A DNA stretch of 64,000 nucleotides from Anaerobacillus sp. CMMVII (GCF_025377685.1 NZ_JACEHK010000017.1:1-64000); one strand, 5' to 3'; numbered from the stretch's first letter, positions 1 through 9,973 are shown. Program-made: numbers and translations. The notes: generated from the letters alone by a model not told the origin.

Positions 1-814
1 CGTTTTTTCCAGATGCAATGGATGAGAAGCAAGAAAAGATTCAGGAAGTTGCTTTACATGAATTAAGGCCAAATCCTTATCAGCCAAGAAAGTATTTTTC
101 CGAAGAATCGATTAACGATCTGAAAGAATCAATCTTAAACCACGGCGTGTTACAACCATTACTAGTTAGAAAAAGCATCAAAGGCTATGAAATTGTTGTT
201 GGTGAACGTCGCTTTCGAGCAGCAACAGAAGCGGGCCTAAAAACAATCCCAGTTGTCGTAAAAGAACTAACAGAAGATAAGATGATGGAGTTTGCTTTAA
301 TTGAAAATCTTCAACGAGAAGACTTAAACCCATTGAAGAAGCTGTTGCATACGATAAACTAATGAAGCATTTAGAAGTAACGCAAGAGCAGCTAGCTAAG
401 CGATTAGGTAAAAGCCGTCCTCATATCGCTAATCACTTGCGTCTATTGCAATTACCAAATGAAGTCCTGACTCTAGTTGAAAACGGTGAACTTTCTATGG
501 GGCATGGACGTGCTTTACTTGGATTAAAAAACAAAGAGAAACTTAACCTTTTGTTAAAGAAAGTATTAGAAGAAGGCTTAAATGTTCGGCAATTAGAGCA
601 TCTTATTCAAATCTTAAATGAAAATGTTTCACGTGAAACAATTCGAAAAAACCCGAACCTTCAATTTTTATTAAGGAAAAGGAAGAGCATTTAAGAGAAA
701 GATTGGTACATCTGTAGCTATTAAGAAGAATAAGAAAAAAGGTAGAATTGAAATTCAATTTATTCAGAAGATGATTTAGAGAGAATTTTATCTTTGTTAG
801 AAGGAAATCAATAA
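1..814 (+). CDS. parB: ParB/Spo0J chromosome-partitioning protein, 5' end outside window, frame broken
   Basis: ParB binds parS sites, loads SMC condensin and segregates the origin together with ParA (Soj). The visible part starts at residues FPDAMDEK, a few residues inside the normal N terminus. It shows the ParB CTPase fold (NPYQPRKYF, GERRFRAA) and then a helix-turn-helix (TQEQLAKRLGKSRPHI). The reading frame is broken near 330, and again near 680, 703 and 763. Restoring one base at each place gives a normal C terminus ending at the TAA at 812-814. All the breaks fit single-base deletions in short runs, so the gene is probably intact in the cell. A perfect parS site lies inside it. Confidence 0.93.
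625..640. promoter_or_regulatory. parS centromere site
   Basis: TGTTTCACGTGAAACA is a perfect 16-bp palindrome and matches the Bacillus parS sequence exactly. It lies inside the parB coding region, where B. subtilis also carries a parS site. It is the nucleation site for ParB spreading and SMC loading, and places this window close to oriC. Confidence 0.95.
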
Positions 815-918
815 TAGAGAAAACTAAATAGTAAGCATGACTCGTTCGCTTTCTATTTATAGAATTTTATTAAAGAAATAAGTAACCTATTGTTGAAAGT
901 AAACTTTCTTATAAAACT

Positions 919-950
919 GACCCCGTCCTTTAGGGGTTGGTCTCTTTTTT
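919..950 (+). terminator. Rho-independent terminator after parB
   Basis: An ACCCC/GGGGT hairpin with a short AT-containing loop is followed by a CTCTTTTTTT tract about 100 bases after the parB stop. Confidence 0.6.
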
Positions 951-966
951 TATATTTTTAGCTAAG

Positions 967-1037
967 TGAATTTCATAATTACCCTAACCGAGCTACATTT
1001 AGAACGTTGTAGCGAAAATAATGAATTATGAAATTCA
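967..1037. repeat. Nested palindrome between parB and the desulfurase-like gene
   Basis: TGAATTTCATAATT (967-980) has a perfect inverted copy at 1024-1037. Between the arms lies a second hairpin, GCTACA...TGTAGC (992-1013). There is no T tract directly after it, so it is not a standard terminator. It could be a transcript-processing structure or a small palindromic repeat element. Confidence 0.55.
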
Positions 1038-1077
1038 TTAAAGCAAAATGTTTCGTAATCTTCAAAGGAGGGTAGCC

Positions 1078-2238
1078 GTGTCTATCATTTATTTTGATCA
1101 AGCTGCTTCATCATTTCCAAAACCTGAAACTGTCGCAGTCGCAGTTGCTAAGGCAATTAGTGAGTATGGGGCTAATCCAGGACGAGGTGGGCACCAATTA
1201 GCAAATCATGCAGCTGCAATGATATATGAAACGAGAGTGAAACTAGCAAAATTGTTTGGTGAAAGGGACCCGAGCAATGTGATCTTTTGCCAAAATGCAA
1301 CACATGCCTTAAATCAAGCGATTAAGGGTTCCTTTAGGACAAGGTGATCATATTATTTCAACTACTTATGAACACAATTCAGTCAGGAGACCACTAGAAT
1401 TTCTAAAGCAAGAAAAAGGTGTGATAGTCACTTATCTTAAAAGTGATCATAATGGTTTCATTACGAAAGAACAGTTGCTAAATGAAATTACACCCAAAAC
1501 CAAGTTGATTGTTGCAAGTCATGGTTCTAATTTAACGGGTGCAATATTTCCAATTGAGATGATTGGATCTGTTTGTAAAGAAAAAGGAATTACTTTTTTA
1601 GTTGATGCTTCACAGACAGCAGGAGTGCTCCCTATTGATATGGATGCAATGAATATTGATATGCTGGCTTTTCCAGGGCATAAAGGGTTATTAGGTCCAC
1701 AAGGGACCGGGGGCCTCTTATCGTCAAAGGTTCAGTGGAATTAGCCCCAATTTTTCATGGTGGAACAGGTAGTCATTCTGAAGAGAAAGACCAACCTAAG
1801 GTACGTCCGAGTAGATATGAGAGCGGTACGTTAAATACACCTGGTATTGCTGGATTATCTGCTGGAATAGATGAAGTAATGAAGAGAGGCGTTGAAACTA
1901 TTTTTGAACATGAGTGGATGCTCACCAAATATAGTTTAGATAAACTAAGTGACATTGATGGTGTTACAGTATTTGGACCGGATCTTAATGTCGAAAGGTT
2001 AGCGGTTATTCCATTTATCATTGATGGAACCGATGTCCAAGAAATCGCGATGATTTTTGATCAACACTATCAAGTAGCATTAAGAGGTGGGCTTCACTGT
2101 GCACCGTTAGCTCATGAAACAATAGGTACAATTGAAGGTGGTACGCTAAGAGCTAGCTTCGGTCTTTACAACACATTAGAAGAAATAGACCAGTGGCTGG
2201 GAATGATCAAAGAGATAAAAGAAGGGTTAGTCGGATAG
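1078..2238 (+). CDS. Cysteine desulfurase family protein (aminotransferase class V)
   Basis: This is a PLP-dependent fold-type I enzyme of the NifS/Csd type. The GTG start at 1078 follows AAAGGAGGG. Seen in order: GANPGRGGHQLA near the N terminus, ASHGSNLTG, the lysine region FPGHKGLLGPQGTGG and the C-terminal RGGLHCAPLAH, which carries the likely catalytic Cys. The frame breaks near 1330 and near 1725; one restored base at each gives about 387 residues, a normal length. The substrate may be cysteine or a related amino acid. It is most like the small Firmicutes subgroup of desulfurase-like proteins, distinct from SufS and IscS. Confidence 0.82.
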
Positions 2239-2249
2239 GAGTAAAAAGT

Positions 2250-2950
2250 ATGGCTTTATTAGGAACAATAGTTAATGGCTTAGCAATTATTATAGGTTCA
2301 TTAATTGGAACAAAATTAAGACATATTCCAGAAAAAATGAAAGTTACAGTGATGCAGGCAATTGCTTTAGCTGTAATGATCATTGGAATTGGGATGGGAT
2401 TAAAAAGTGAAAACTTCTTAATCGTAATCGGGAGTTTAGCTGTAGGAGCCGTATTAGGTGAGAAGTGGGACTTAGAGGATAAACTAAATCGACTCGGTAA
2501 ATGGTTAGAAGTAAAAACTGGAGCAAAAGAAGAAGGCTCATTTGCAAAGGGGTTTGTTACGGCGACTTTGATTTATGTTGTTGGGGCTATGGCTATTGTT
2601 GGTGCACTAGATAGTGGACTAAGAAATGATCATGCGGTGTTATATACAAAATCAATGCTAGATGGATTCTCAGCCATTTTGTTTACTAGTACACTAGGGA
2701 TTGGAGTCTTATTTTCGGCCTTTCCAGTGATGATTATCAAGGAGCAATTGCCATTTTAGCTACTCAAATCACGCAATTTATTCCTCAAGAGATCATGGAT
2801 GCGTTTATTGTCGAAATGACTGCAACTGGTGGTGTAATGATATTAGCGATTGGTTTAAATATTCTTGGTATAACAAAAATAAGAGTAGCAAATCTATTAC
2901 CTGCAATTCTCGTAGTTGCAGTCATAGTCTATATCTTAAGCTTCTTTTAA
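2250..2950 (+). CDS. DUF554 family membrane protein
   Basis: A hydrophobic protein of about 233 residues starts MALLGTIVNGLAIIIGSLIG and has several membrane segments and Gly-rich helices typical of DUF554 (YqgA/YdfK type). Its function is unknown; the family resembles small transporters. The start at 2250 lies 12 bases after the desulfurase stop, so the two are probably co-transcribed. The frame breaks near 2738, where one T is missing; reading on gives LATQITQFIPQEIMDAF and a C-terminal membrane segment ending at 2950. Confidence 0.75.
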
Positions 2951-3000
2951 TGGAACAATGAGTTTCCATCTAAACGAATAATAAATTACTCATAAAATAA

Positions 3001-3040
3001 GACAACCCCTACTATACATGTAAGGAGTTGTCTTTTTTGT
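3001..3040 (+). terminator. Rho-independent terminator after DUF554 gene
   Basis: GACAACCCCT pairs with AGGAGTTGTC around a short loop and is followed by TTTTTTG. Confidence 0.75.
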
Positions 3041-3086
3041 GTGCGTTAATCGAACCAAAAGCTCGATGAATATCAAGCTGGTTGTA

Positions 3087-3707
3087 TTAACTTGAGAAAA
3101 AAGAGGGCTTAACGCTTTTTAATATAGACCGTTGTCTTTCTTTTGTCAGTTTCATATCAGTCAGGTGGATACTTTCAGCAATTTTATTCGCCATTTTAAT
3201 TACGAAATGGAGGCGTGTATTTTGCAAAACCATATACTCCATAAAACCACCAACATTAACAATTCCAGTAATATGAATATCACCTACAGGTGGAAGTTTT
3301 TTATTAACTGCTGCTCCAGGTTTAACAGGGCCGTCATCGATTGACATAATTCCAACACTTGTAGAGCGACCAAGGCAGGCATCGATACCAATTGTGAAGG
3401 CGTCACAATGTTTTTCATTAATTTCAGCTAGTTTTTCTTCGAGATTAACAGCATGAATAGGGTTTTCTAACGTGCCATAGACATGGAATAACTTTAAATT
3501 ACATTCTTGTAGTCTAGAGCCAATTAGTGGTCCTAATGAGTCGCCAGTTGATCTATCAGTTCCAATACATACTATAACAATATCTTTTTTTGCTAGTTTT
3601 GGTAGAAGGTCTAAAAGTTGGTCTGCAAAGTCATGACTTGCATTGTTTTCATCAATATGAATTCGAAAAGGTAATTGTCTCTTTTTAAAGAGATTACGTG
3701 AAATCAT
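3087..3707 (-). CDS. yyaC: YyaC, spore-specific GPR-like protein
   Basis: YyaC is a sporulation protein conserved in spore formers, structurally related to the germination protease GPR and hydrogenase-maturation proteases. Seen: the core VCIGTDRSTGDSLGP, then YGTLENPIHAVNLEE and GIDACLGR, all family hallmarks. I chose the ATG at 3707 (MISRNLFKKRQ) because GGGAGGT lies just upstream; the open frame runs further but without a better start. The length of 206 residues is normal. It is head-on to its neighbours, and yyaC sits next to parB in B. subtilis too. Confidence 0.88.
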   Translation of the reverse strand: MISRNLFKKRQLPFRIHIDENNASHDFADQLLDLLPKLAKKDIVIVCIGTDRSTGDSLGPLIGSRLQECNLKLFHVYGTLENPIHAVNLEEKLAEINEKHCDAFTIGIDACLGRSTSVGIMSIDDGPVKPGAAVNKKLPPVGDIHITGIVNVGGFMEYMVLQNTRLHFVIKMANKIAESIHLTDMKLTKERQRSILKSVKPSFFSS

Positions 3708-3802
3708 TCTATGACCTCCCATCTTAACAATAGTAGTAACAGTATACGGATATTTTTTCCTTTCTATACATGCCATTAATAAAATTGGAAGGATGCGTTT
3801 TT

Positions 3803-4825
3803 ATGATTAAAGCAGGACTAAAGTGGATGTGTTTAATAATAGGTACGATGATTGGTGCAGGGTATGCCTCAGGGAGAGAATTGTGGGAATTTTTCGGTAG
3901 TGAAAGTGGATTAGCTATCATCTTATTTTCAATTTTATTTAGTATATGCTGTTTGGTGATCATGGGAATAAGCTTTCGCCAAAAAACAATTCATTATTTA
4001 CCTGTGCTACAGTTGTTAATGGGAAAAAAGTTAACTAGACTATATGATTATATGATTATCTTGTACTTGTTCTCTGTTACAGTCATTATGTTAGCGGGTG
4101 GGGGAGCGACGTTAGAAGTTGTTAATTTGCCTTACTGGTTAGGGATTATACTCATCTCTGGACTTTTAATCGTGCTATTTTTTTGGGATACAAAAGGAAT
4201 TACTTCTATGAATTCACTCGTAGTACCAGTCTTAATTGTTTTTTTAGTGGGGATATTACTCTCGTTTCAGTCTTTACAAGGTTTTTCAATTACTTTAAAT
4301 TTAAATGAGCAAAAAAATTGGCCTTCTGCTTTTACCTTTACTGCCCTTAATATCTTACCTTTGGTAGCTGTATTAGCTGGAATTGGTAGTGAAATTAAGA
4401 CGAAAGGTGAGATTTGGATTGCAAGTATTGGTAGTGGGGTAACTTTAGGCGGTATTTCTTTTCTATACAATGAATCACTCATAAGGGTTGCTCATGACAT
4501 TATGTTTTATGAAATACCGTTGTTTGCAATTCTAAAACACTATCCGTATGTTATGGTACTAGTCATGTCTGGTTTATTATGGGTTGCCATTTACACAACG
4601 GCAGCTTCAGGATTATTTGGCTTAGCAACGAGATTCCGAAAATATGTATCGGTTCCACTTTGGGCACTAGCATTTTTTCTGATATTATCAATGATACCTT
4701 TAACGAAGATTGGTTTTTCTACATTGATTGCAGTTTTGTATCCACTATATGGGGTTCTGAACTTATATATTTTAGCGTCAATCCTTTTATATCCAATTGC
4801 TAGGAATTATGATAATGAGACGTGA
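3803..4825 (+). CDS. YkvI-like multispanning membrane protein
   Basis: A 340-residue integral membrane protein with about ten hydrophobic segments. The N terminus (CLIIGTMIGAGYASGRELWEFF) has an unwound GAGYASGRE-type motif found in YkvI-like proteins, which are distantly related to LeuT/APC-fold transporters. No substrate is known. The ATG at 3803 follows GGAAGGA; an upstream in-frame ATG has no ribosome binding site. It is transcribed divergently from yyaC and is followed by its own terminator. Confidence 0.7.
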   Translation: MIKAGLKWMCLIIGTMIGAGYASGRELWEFFGSESGLAIILFSILFSICCLVIMGISFRQKTIHYLPVLQLLMGKKLTRLYDYMIILYLFSVTVIMLAGGGATLEVVNLPYWLGIILISGLLIVLFFWDTKGITSMNSLVVPVLIVFLVGILLSFQSLQGFSITLNLNEQKNWPSAFTFTALNILPLVAVLAGIGSEIKTKGEIWIASIGSGVTLGGISFLYNESLIRVAHDIMFYEIPLFAILKHYPYVMVLVMSGLLWVAIYTTAASGLFGLATRFRKYVSVPLWALAFFLILSMIPLTKIGFSTLIAVLYPLYGVLNLYILASILLYPIARNYDNET

Positions 4826-4833
4826 ATACCAAG

Positions 4834-4863
4834 GAGAGCACAAAATGTGTTCTCTTATTTTTT
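4834..4863 (+). terminator. Rho-independent terminator after YkvI-like gene
   Basis: The hairpin GAGAGCACA/TGTGTTCTC has one G-T pair and an AAA loop; TTATTTTTT follows. Confidence 0.7.
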
Positions 4864-4968
4864 ACATTCTATGTATTACAATAGTATCTAAAGAGCTTAG
4901 TAATGTATAATAACTATTAGATGAATTGCAAGAAAGACTAATGGTGAACTAATAGGAGGGGAAGGATA

Positions 4969-5169
4969 ATGGAAAATCAAAAGCAATACGACCTAAATGA
5001 TGTTGTTGAGATGAAAAAGCCTCATCCTTGTGGAGAAAATCGCTGGAAAATTATTCGCTTAGGAATGGATATTCGTATTAAGTGCCTCGGATGTGATCAT
5101 AGTGTATTAATCCCACGTAAAGAATTTGGAAGAAAACTAAAAAAAATACTAGTAAAGCATGCAGAGTAA
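4969..5169 (+). CDS. yyzM: DUF951 family small zinc-ribbon-like protein
   Basis: This 66-residue protein starts at 4969 after AGGAGGGGAAGG. DUF951 proteins start with a short beta-barrel: here DVVEMKKPHPCGENRWKI, then IRIKCLGCDHSVLIPR. The Cys residues (PHPCG and CLGC) could bind a metal. B. subtilis yyzM occupies the same place next to yyaE. The function is unknown; nucleic-acid binding is possible from the fold. Length and composition are typical. Confidence 0.85.
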   Translation: MENQKQYDLNDVVEMKKPHPCGENRWKIIRLGMDIRIKCLGCDHSVLIPRKEFGRKLKKILVKHAE

Positions 5170-5189
5170 AAATACGATCTATGCGATCT

Positions 5190-5224
5190 AGCTTTAGTGT
5201 CTAAAGAGGCGCTAAAGCTTTTCT
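5190..5224 (+). terminator. Terminator between yyzM and yyaE
   Basis: AGCTTTAG and CTAAAGCT form an 8-bp stem around a 14-base loop, followed by TTTTCTA. The large loop makes it a weak or conditional terminator. Confidence 0.55.
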
Positions 5225-5242
5225 AATATAGGAGGGGTTCGA

Positions 5243-7239
5243 TTGGAAAAAAAGATGATTTCAGCCTGTCCCCTTAATTGTTGGGATACATGTGGTTTCA
5301 CGGTAACTGTAGAAAATAATACTGTAGTAAAGGTAGAAGGAAACAAACAACACCCGGTTACAAAAGGACATATCTGCAATAGAGGAAGAATGCTAGAAAC
5401 GCGGACCAATTCTCCCTCTCGGATTACGAGGCCATTAAAAAAAATGAACGGTCAGTTTGAAGAAATCTCTTGGCAGCAGGCACTTGATGAAATCGCTGGA
5501 AAGTTAATTTCAGTGAAGCAAAACTATGGATCGACTTCTGTTTTGCATAGTCATGACTATTCAAATAATGGACTGTTAAAAAACTTAGATCAACGTTTTT
5601 TTAATTGCTATGGAGGCGTGACAGAAGTAATTGGAAGCTTATGTTGGGGTGCAGGTATTGAGGCACAAATATGGGATTTTGGAAATAGTGCAGCTCATGC
5701 GCCTGAAGATATCTTTCATAGTAAAAATATTATTATTTGGGGTAGAAATGCAGCGAGCACTAATATTCACCTATTTAGCAACCTACTAAAGGCAAAGAAA
5801 AAGGGTATTCATGTAACAGTGATTGACCCTCTCTATCATCAAACCGCGAAGTTAGCAGATACATATATTGCTGTTCGACCAGGAATGGATGGACTGTTAG
5901 CGATAGGGATTATGAAAGAGTTAAAGAAGCGCAAGCTAGTCGACGAAAATTTTATTAATCAGCATTCAGTCGGGTTTTCAGATTTTGAAGCCTATATTGA
6001 TAAAATGGAAATGTCAGAGATAGTCTCGCAGACATCCGTAAGTATAGAAACAATACACCATTTGGCCGATCAGTATAGTAATGGTCCAACGTCAACCTAT
6101 TTAGGATTAGGCCTACAAAGATATGTAAACGGTGGTCATACAGTTAGACTAATAGATGCAGTGGTAGCAATAAGTGGAAATATCGGGATTAAAGGCGGAG
6201 GTGCTAATTATGGACATCTTCCAGTCGGACAAGCATTTGATGTCAGTAACCTTACATTAAGTGAAAGAAAACAAAAAACACGTACATTTACAAGGATGAA
6301 CCAAGCTGAAAAAATACTTTCAGAACAAGATTCGCCGATCAAAATGGCCTTTGTTACTAGAGGAAACCCACTGACACAGTTGCCTGATACAAATCGAGTC
6401 GAAGCAGCATTTTCAGTTATTGATACGCTAGTTGTCATTGACCAATTTATGACTGACACCGCTGAACTAGCTGATTATTTCCTCCCATGTACCACTGTAT
6501 TTGAGGAAGAAGATATTTATTATTCCTCAATGTACCATAGCTATGTTAATTATGGACCTAAGCTAGTATCTCCAAAAGGGGAAGCAAAATCTGACCGTTG
6601 GATTTGGACTGAGCTTGCCAACCGTTTAGGATTTGGTGATGAATTTGCTTATAGTGACGATGAATTTCTTGAAATGGGATTACACTCACTAGCCAAGGAA
6701 GGAATTACATTAGCGGCAATAAAGGCAGAGGGATTTATGAAGCTACCAATTCAGGATGTGCCTTGGAGTGATTATAAGTTTAAAACGCCGTCAGGAAAGT
6801 ATGAGTTTACCTCCAACTTAGCGATAAAAGAAGGACAAGAGGGGAGACTAACGTTTCAGTATCCAGAAGAATCAGTTATAAGCCCTAAAAAGAAGATATA
6901 CCCTTACCATTTAGTGTCTAAACATCCCACTAGATCTAACCACTCACAAAACTATAACCTTCTTGGTGAAACAAGAGTCATAGTTGAAATCTCTGAAGAT
7001 ATAGCTTACGACCGTAAGCTTTCAGAAGGGGAAGAAGTAGTAGTTTGGAACGACCGCGGGAAAATTGTCGGGTACGTAAGAATACTAAAAATTCCCACCC
7101 AGATACGATTAATATTGATGAAGGAAGATGGAAAAAACTTGGCGGGTCTGTCAATGTCCTAACTTCATCAAGCAGGTCAATAATCGGACTTGGCGGAGTC
7201 CAGTATGACTGTTTGGTCGATATAAAGGCTCTTTTCTAA
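5243..7239 (+). CDS. yyaE: Molybdopterin oxidoreductase (YyaE type)
   Basis: A DMSO-reductase family enzyme of about 665 residues that should bind bis-MGD molybdenum cofactor and an N-terminal [4Fe-4S] cluster (CPLNCWDTCGF, then GHICNRGR). The TTG start at 5243 follows GGAGGGG. Central motifs include GSLCWGAG, IIIWGRNAASTN, VIDPLYHQTAKLAD and GNPLTQLPDTN. There is no signal peptide, so it acts in the cytoplasm; the physiological substrate is unknown. The frame breaks near 7088 in an A run. Reading on gives the normal C terminus SHPDTINIDEGRW...GLGGVQYDCLVDI, ending at 7239. B. subtilis has yyaE in the same place. Confidence 0.85.
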
Positions 7240-7245
7240 AACATT

Positions 7246-7267
7246 GCTCCTGCGGTTACTCGTCGCA
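7246..7267 (-). repeat. Inverted fragment of the Bacillaceae dispersed repeat
   Basis: GCTCCTGCGGTTACTCGTCG is the reverse complement of the segment at about 7532-7553 in the larger repeat, apart from minor changes. It sits directly after yyaE. The two could pair over about 280 bases. Confidence 0.55.
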
Positions 7268-7489
7268 CAAAAAAACTTGTTGCTATTTAACCTAAAATGA
7301 TTGTGAATATTACTTATGAAGATATCGTCCAATAAATTGAGTAAGAAAAGAGCATTACTTACTAAAGTAAGTAGTGAAATCTTAGCATTTACTTAAGCAA
7401 CAAACTTTGCGAAAACAGCCATATTAAAAAAGAAAATTGTAATAAAAACTAGCTCGAATCGAAGCAAGGTAAGTAAGTATAACGGTAGC

Positions 7490-7728
7490 GCCATGGAGAA
7501 TACTGCTTGAACTCAGTTCTTAGCTGCCTTGCGACGGGTAATCGCAGGAGCAGCTGTTTAGCCTCTCGAGGTCAAAAACACGTGTTTACCTAATCGTTGC
7601 CTCTTTGGTTCAGTGGGCCCTCGAGGCAAAGCACCATGTGGTATCTCAAGAAGCAACACATGGTGTTAACGAGGTCAGCGGCTTTTGTCGGGGCTAAATG
7701 GGCGCTTGCGCTTTTCTTGGGTTATCAA
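7490..7728. repeat. Dispersed Bacillaceae palindromic repeat, copy 1
   Basis: Hallmarks shared with copies at 16322 and 33333: CTGCCTTGCGACGGGTAATC, AGCCTCTCGAGGTCAAA and the 3' end GTCGGGGCTAAATGGGCGCT followed by TGCGCTTTTCTT. The core holds nested palindromes such as AGCACCATGTGGT...ACACATGGTGTT. Similar GC-rich intergenic repeats occur in Bacillus and Geobacillus genomes. The rest of the 7240-7817 gap is AT-rich; I see no gene in it. Confidence 0.75.
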
Positions 7729-7817
7729 TATAATTGTTTAGGGTTAGTAGTTACGTTTAACTTAAACTTTAATAAAAGTGTATATAAAGATTATATAAAT
7801 GAAGGAAGTGTCCACGA

Positions 7818-8918
7818 ATGGCTTTAACAACTGGAATTGTCGGTTTGCCGAATGTTGGTAAATCAACACTATTTAATGCAATCACTCAAGCAGGTGCTGA
7901 ATCTGCAAACTATCCATTTTGTACGATTGATCCTAACGTAGGTATTGTAGAGGTACCTGATCATCGTTTAACAAAGCTAACTGAGCTTGTTCAACCGAAA
8001 AAAACAGTTCCAACTGCATTCGAATTCACAGATATTGCAGGAATCGTTGAAGGCGCTAGTAAAGGGGAGGGGCTTGGGAACAAGTTCTTATCTCATATTC
8101 GCCAAGTTGATGCGATTTCTCACGTTGTTCGTTGTTTTGAAGATGAGAATATTACCCATGTATCTGGAAGTGTAAACCCAATTCGTGATATTGAAGTTAT
8201 TAACCTTGAGTTAATCCTTGCAGATTTGGATTCAGTAGACAAGCGAATTATGCGTGTTGAGAAATTAATGAAGCAAAAAGATAAAGAGGCAATGGCTGAA
8301 TATGAAATTTTAGTAAGGTTTAAAGAAGCCTTTGAAGATGAAAAGCCAGCAAGAAGTGTCGAGCTAACTGAGGAAGAAAAGAAGATTGTTCAAGGAATGC
8401 ATTTATTAACGATGAAGCCTGTCTTATATGTGGCAAACGTAAATGAAGATGGATTACTAGTAGCTGATGATAATCCGCTGGTTCAAAAGGTTAGAGAATT
8501 TGCAGCTGCAGAAAACTCAGAAGTTATCGTTGTCTGTGCAAAAATTGAAGAGGAAATTTCTGAACTTGATGGGGAAGAAAAGGCCATGTTCCTAGAAGAG
8601 TTAGGAATTAAGGAGTCTGGTTTAGATCAGCTCATCCGTGCTGCTTACAGCTTATTAGGCTTATCAACATACTTTACAGCTGGAGTTCAAGAAGTTCGTG
8701 CTTGGACAATCCGTAAGGGAACAAAAGCACCACAAGCAGCTGGTGTCATTCATTCCGATTTTGAACGTGGTTTTATTCGTGCTGAGGTTGTAGCTTATGA
8801 CGATTTAGTTGAAGCTGGATCTCATGCGGCAGCCAAAGAAAAAGGAAAAGTAAGACTAGAAGGAAAAGAGTACATCGTTGCTGATGGTGATGTTATTCAT
8901 TTTAGATTTAATGTTTAA
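7818..8918 (+). CDS. ychF: YchF/Ola1 family ribosome-binding ATPase
   Basis: YchF is a conserved Obg-family P-loop NTPase that binds ribosomes and prefers ATP. Seen: the P loop GLPNVGKST at residues 8-16, the G3 region DIAGIVEGA, NVNEDG in place of the usual NKxD (which explains ATP preference) and a C-terminal TGS domain (about 280-364) ending YIVADGDVIHFRFNV. The length of 366 is normal. The ATG at 7818 follows GGAAGTG. B. subtilis yyaF, just before rpsF, is the same gene. Confidence 0.97.
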   Translation: MALTTGIVGLPNVGKSTLFNAITQAGAESANYPFCTIDPNVGIVEVPDHRLTKLTELVQPKKTVPTAFEFTDIAGIVEGASKGEGLGNKFLSHIRQVDAISHVVRCFEDENITHVSGSVNPIRDIEVINLELILADLDSVDKRIMRVEKLMKQKDKEAMAEYEILVRFKEAFEDEKPARSVELTEEEKKIVQGMHLLTMKPVLYVANVNEDGLLVADDNPLVQKVREFAAAENSEVIVVCAKIEEEISELDGEEKAMFLEELGIKESGLDQLIRAAYSLLGLSTYFTAGVQEVRAWTIRKGTKAPQAAGVIHSDFERGFIRAEVVAYDDLVEAGSHAAAKEKGKVRLEGKEYIVADGDVIHFRFNV

Positions 8919-8920
8919 TT

Positions 8921-9020
8921 AGTGTAAAGTTTAGAGTTGTTGGTAGTAAAGCTTCGAAGGGCATGCTTAGAAAGCAACTTTGAACTGCTAACGCAAACTC
9001 TTCACTCTAAACTTTACACT
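8921..9020. repeat. Long-armed hairpin element A
   Basis: AGTGTAAAGTTTAGAGT (8921-8937) has a perfect 17-bp inverted copy at 9004-9020. The loop contains GTAGTAAAGCTTCGAAGG and ATGCTTAGAAAG, which resemble the loop of the element at 14785-14855. It lies directly after ychF and may stop its transcription, but no T tract follows. Confidence 0.8.
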
Positions 9021-9026
9021 CTACAC

Positions 9027-9055
9027 TTGTTTTACAAAGAGGTTTCTGCTATAAT
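9027..9055 (+). promoter_or_regulatory. Sigma-A promoter for rpsF-ssb-rpsR
   Basis: TTGTTT (9027-9032) and TATAAT (9050-9055) are separated by 17 bases, upstream of the S6 operon. Confidence 0.75.
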
Positions 9056-9093
9056 CGATAAATGCGAGTAAATGACACTTTAATAATTGTTAT

Positions 9094-9140
9094 TATTCGC
9101 CCCTTGCTCCTCGAATGAGAGGGGCCGTTAGACCAAAAGG
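9094..9140 (+). promoter_or_regulatory. Candidate S6:S18 autoregulatory leader hairpin
   Basis: GCCCCT...AGGGGC forms a hairpin directly before the rpsF ribosome binding site, with CCG right after the stem. Known S6:S18 leaders use a hairpin with a CCG motif bound by the S6-S18 complex to repress the operon. The assignment rests on position and this short motif. Confidence 0.45.
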
Positions 9141-9153
9141 AGGTGACGTACAA

Positions 9154-9441
9154 ATGCGTAAATATGAAATCATGTACATTATTCGACCAAACCTAGAAGA
9201 GGCTGCAACAAAGGAATTAGTTGAGCGTTTTAACAACGTGTTAACTGACAATGGTGCTACTCTTGATAAGGTTCAAGAAATGGGTAAGCGTCGTTTAGCT
9301 TATGAAATTGAAGACTTCCGTGAAGGCTTCTATGTATTACTAAACGTAACAGCTGAGCCAGCAGCAATCGCTGAATTCGATCGTTTAATTAAGATTAACG
9401 AAGATGTAATTCGTTTACTTATCACGAAAGACGAAGAATAA
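9154..9441 (+). CDS. rpsF: 30S ribosomal protein S6
   Basis: S6 binds S18 and 16S rRNA in the platform of the small subunit. The 95-residue protein begins [16 protein letters not shown], the standard S6 start, and contains [20 protein letters not shown]. The ATG at 9154 follows AAAGGAGGTG; the frame is open further upstream but that is not coding. It is first in the rpsF-ssb-rpsR operon. Confidence 0.98.
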   Translation: MRKYEIMYIIRPNLEEAATKELVERFNNVLTDNGATLDKVQEMGKRRLAYEIEDFREGFYVLLNVTAEPAAIAEFDRLIKINEDVIRLLITKDEE

Positions 9442-9472
9442 GAACTAGTAGATAGTATGGGGAGGGGTTCTG

Positions 9473-9973
9473 ATGCTTAACCGTGTCGTTTTGGTAGGTC
9501 GCCTCACGAGAGATCCTGAACTTAAGTACACGCCGAATGGTATTGCAGTAGCGAGTATTACACTTGCTGTCAATAGACCGTTTTCAAACCAACAAGGCAA
9601 CCGAGAAGCAGACTTTATTAACGTAGTCATTTGGCGTAAACAGGCAGAGAATGTTGCTAATTACTTACGTAAAGGAAGTTTAGCAGGTGTCGATGGTCGA
9701 CTACAAACTCGTAGTTATGAAAACAACGAAGGTAAGAAAGTTTTTATAACAGAAGTAGTAGCGGACAGTGTACAATTTTTAGAAACAAAAGGTTCTAGTA
9801 ACCCTGGTGGAAATCAAAATCAGGGTGGTGGAGACTATTATGGCTCTCCTAATCAAGGAGGATATCCTAACAACAACCAGAATCAAGGCCGTAGTAATCA
9901 GTCATTTTCTGATGATCCATTTGCTAGTGATGGCAAGCCAATTGACATCTCAGATGATGATTTACCATTCTAG
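9473..9973 (+). CDS. ssb: Single-stranded DNA-binding protein
   Basis: SSB coats single-stranded DNA and recruits repair and replication partners through its acidic tail. OB fold at about residues 1-105 ([38 protein letters not shown]), then a Gly/Asn/Gln-rich linker, then the conserved tip DISDDDLPF. The 166-residue length is normal. The ATG at 9473 follows GGGGAGGGG, 31 bases after rpsF. Confidence 0.98.
   Translation: MLNRVVLVGRLTRDPELKYTPNGIAVASITLAVNRPFSNQQGNREADFINVVIWRKQAENVANYLRKGSLAGVDGRLQTRSYENNEGKKVFITEVVADSVQFLETKGSSNPGGNQNQGGGDYYGSPNQGGYPNNNQNQGRSNQSFSDDPFASDGKPIDISDDDLPF

Noticed and set aside
1-814. Programmed frameshifting in parB and other genes
   Set aside because: There are too many sites, with no common slippery sequence, and each is healed by one added homopolymer base.
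7597-7827. 76-residue plus-strand open frame before ychF
   Set aside because: It runs through the dispersed repeat and overlaps the ychF start, with no ribosome binding site.
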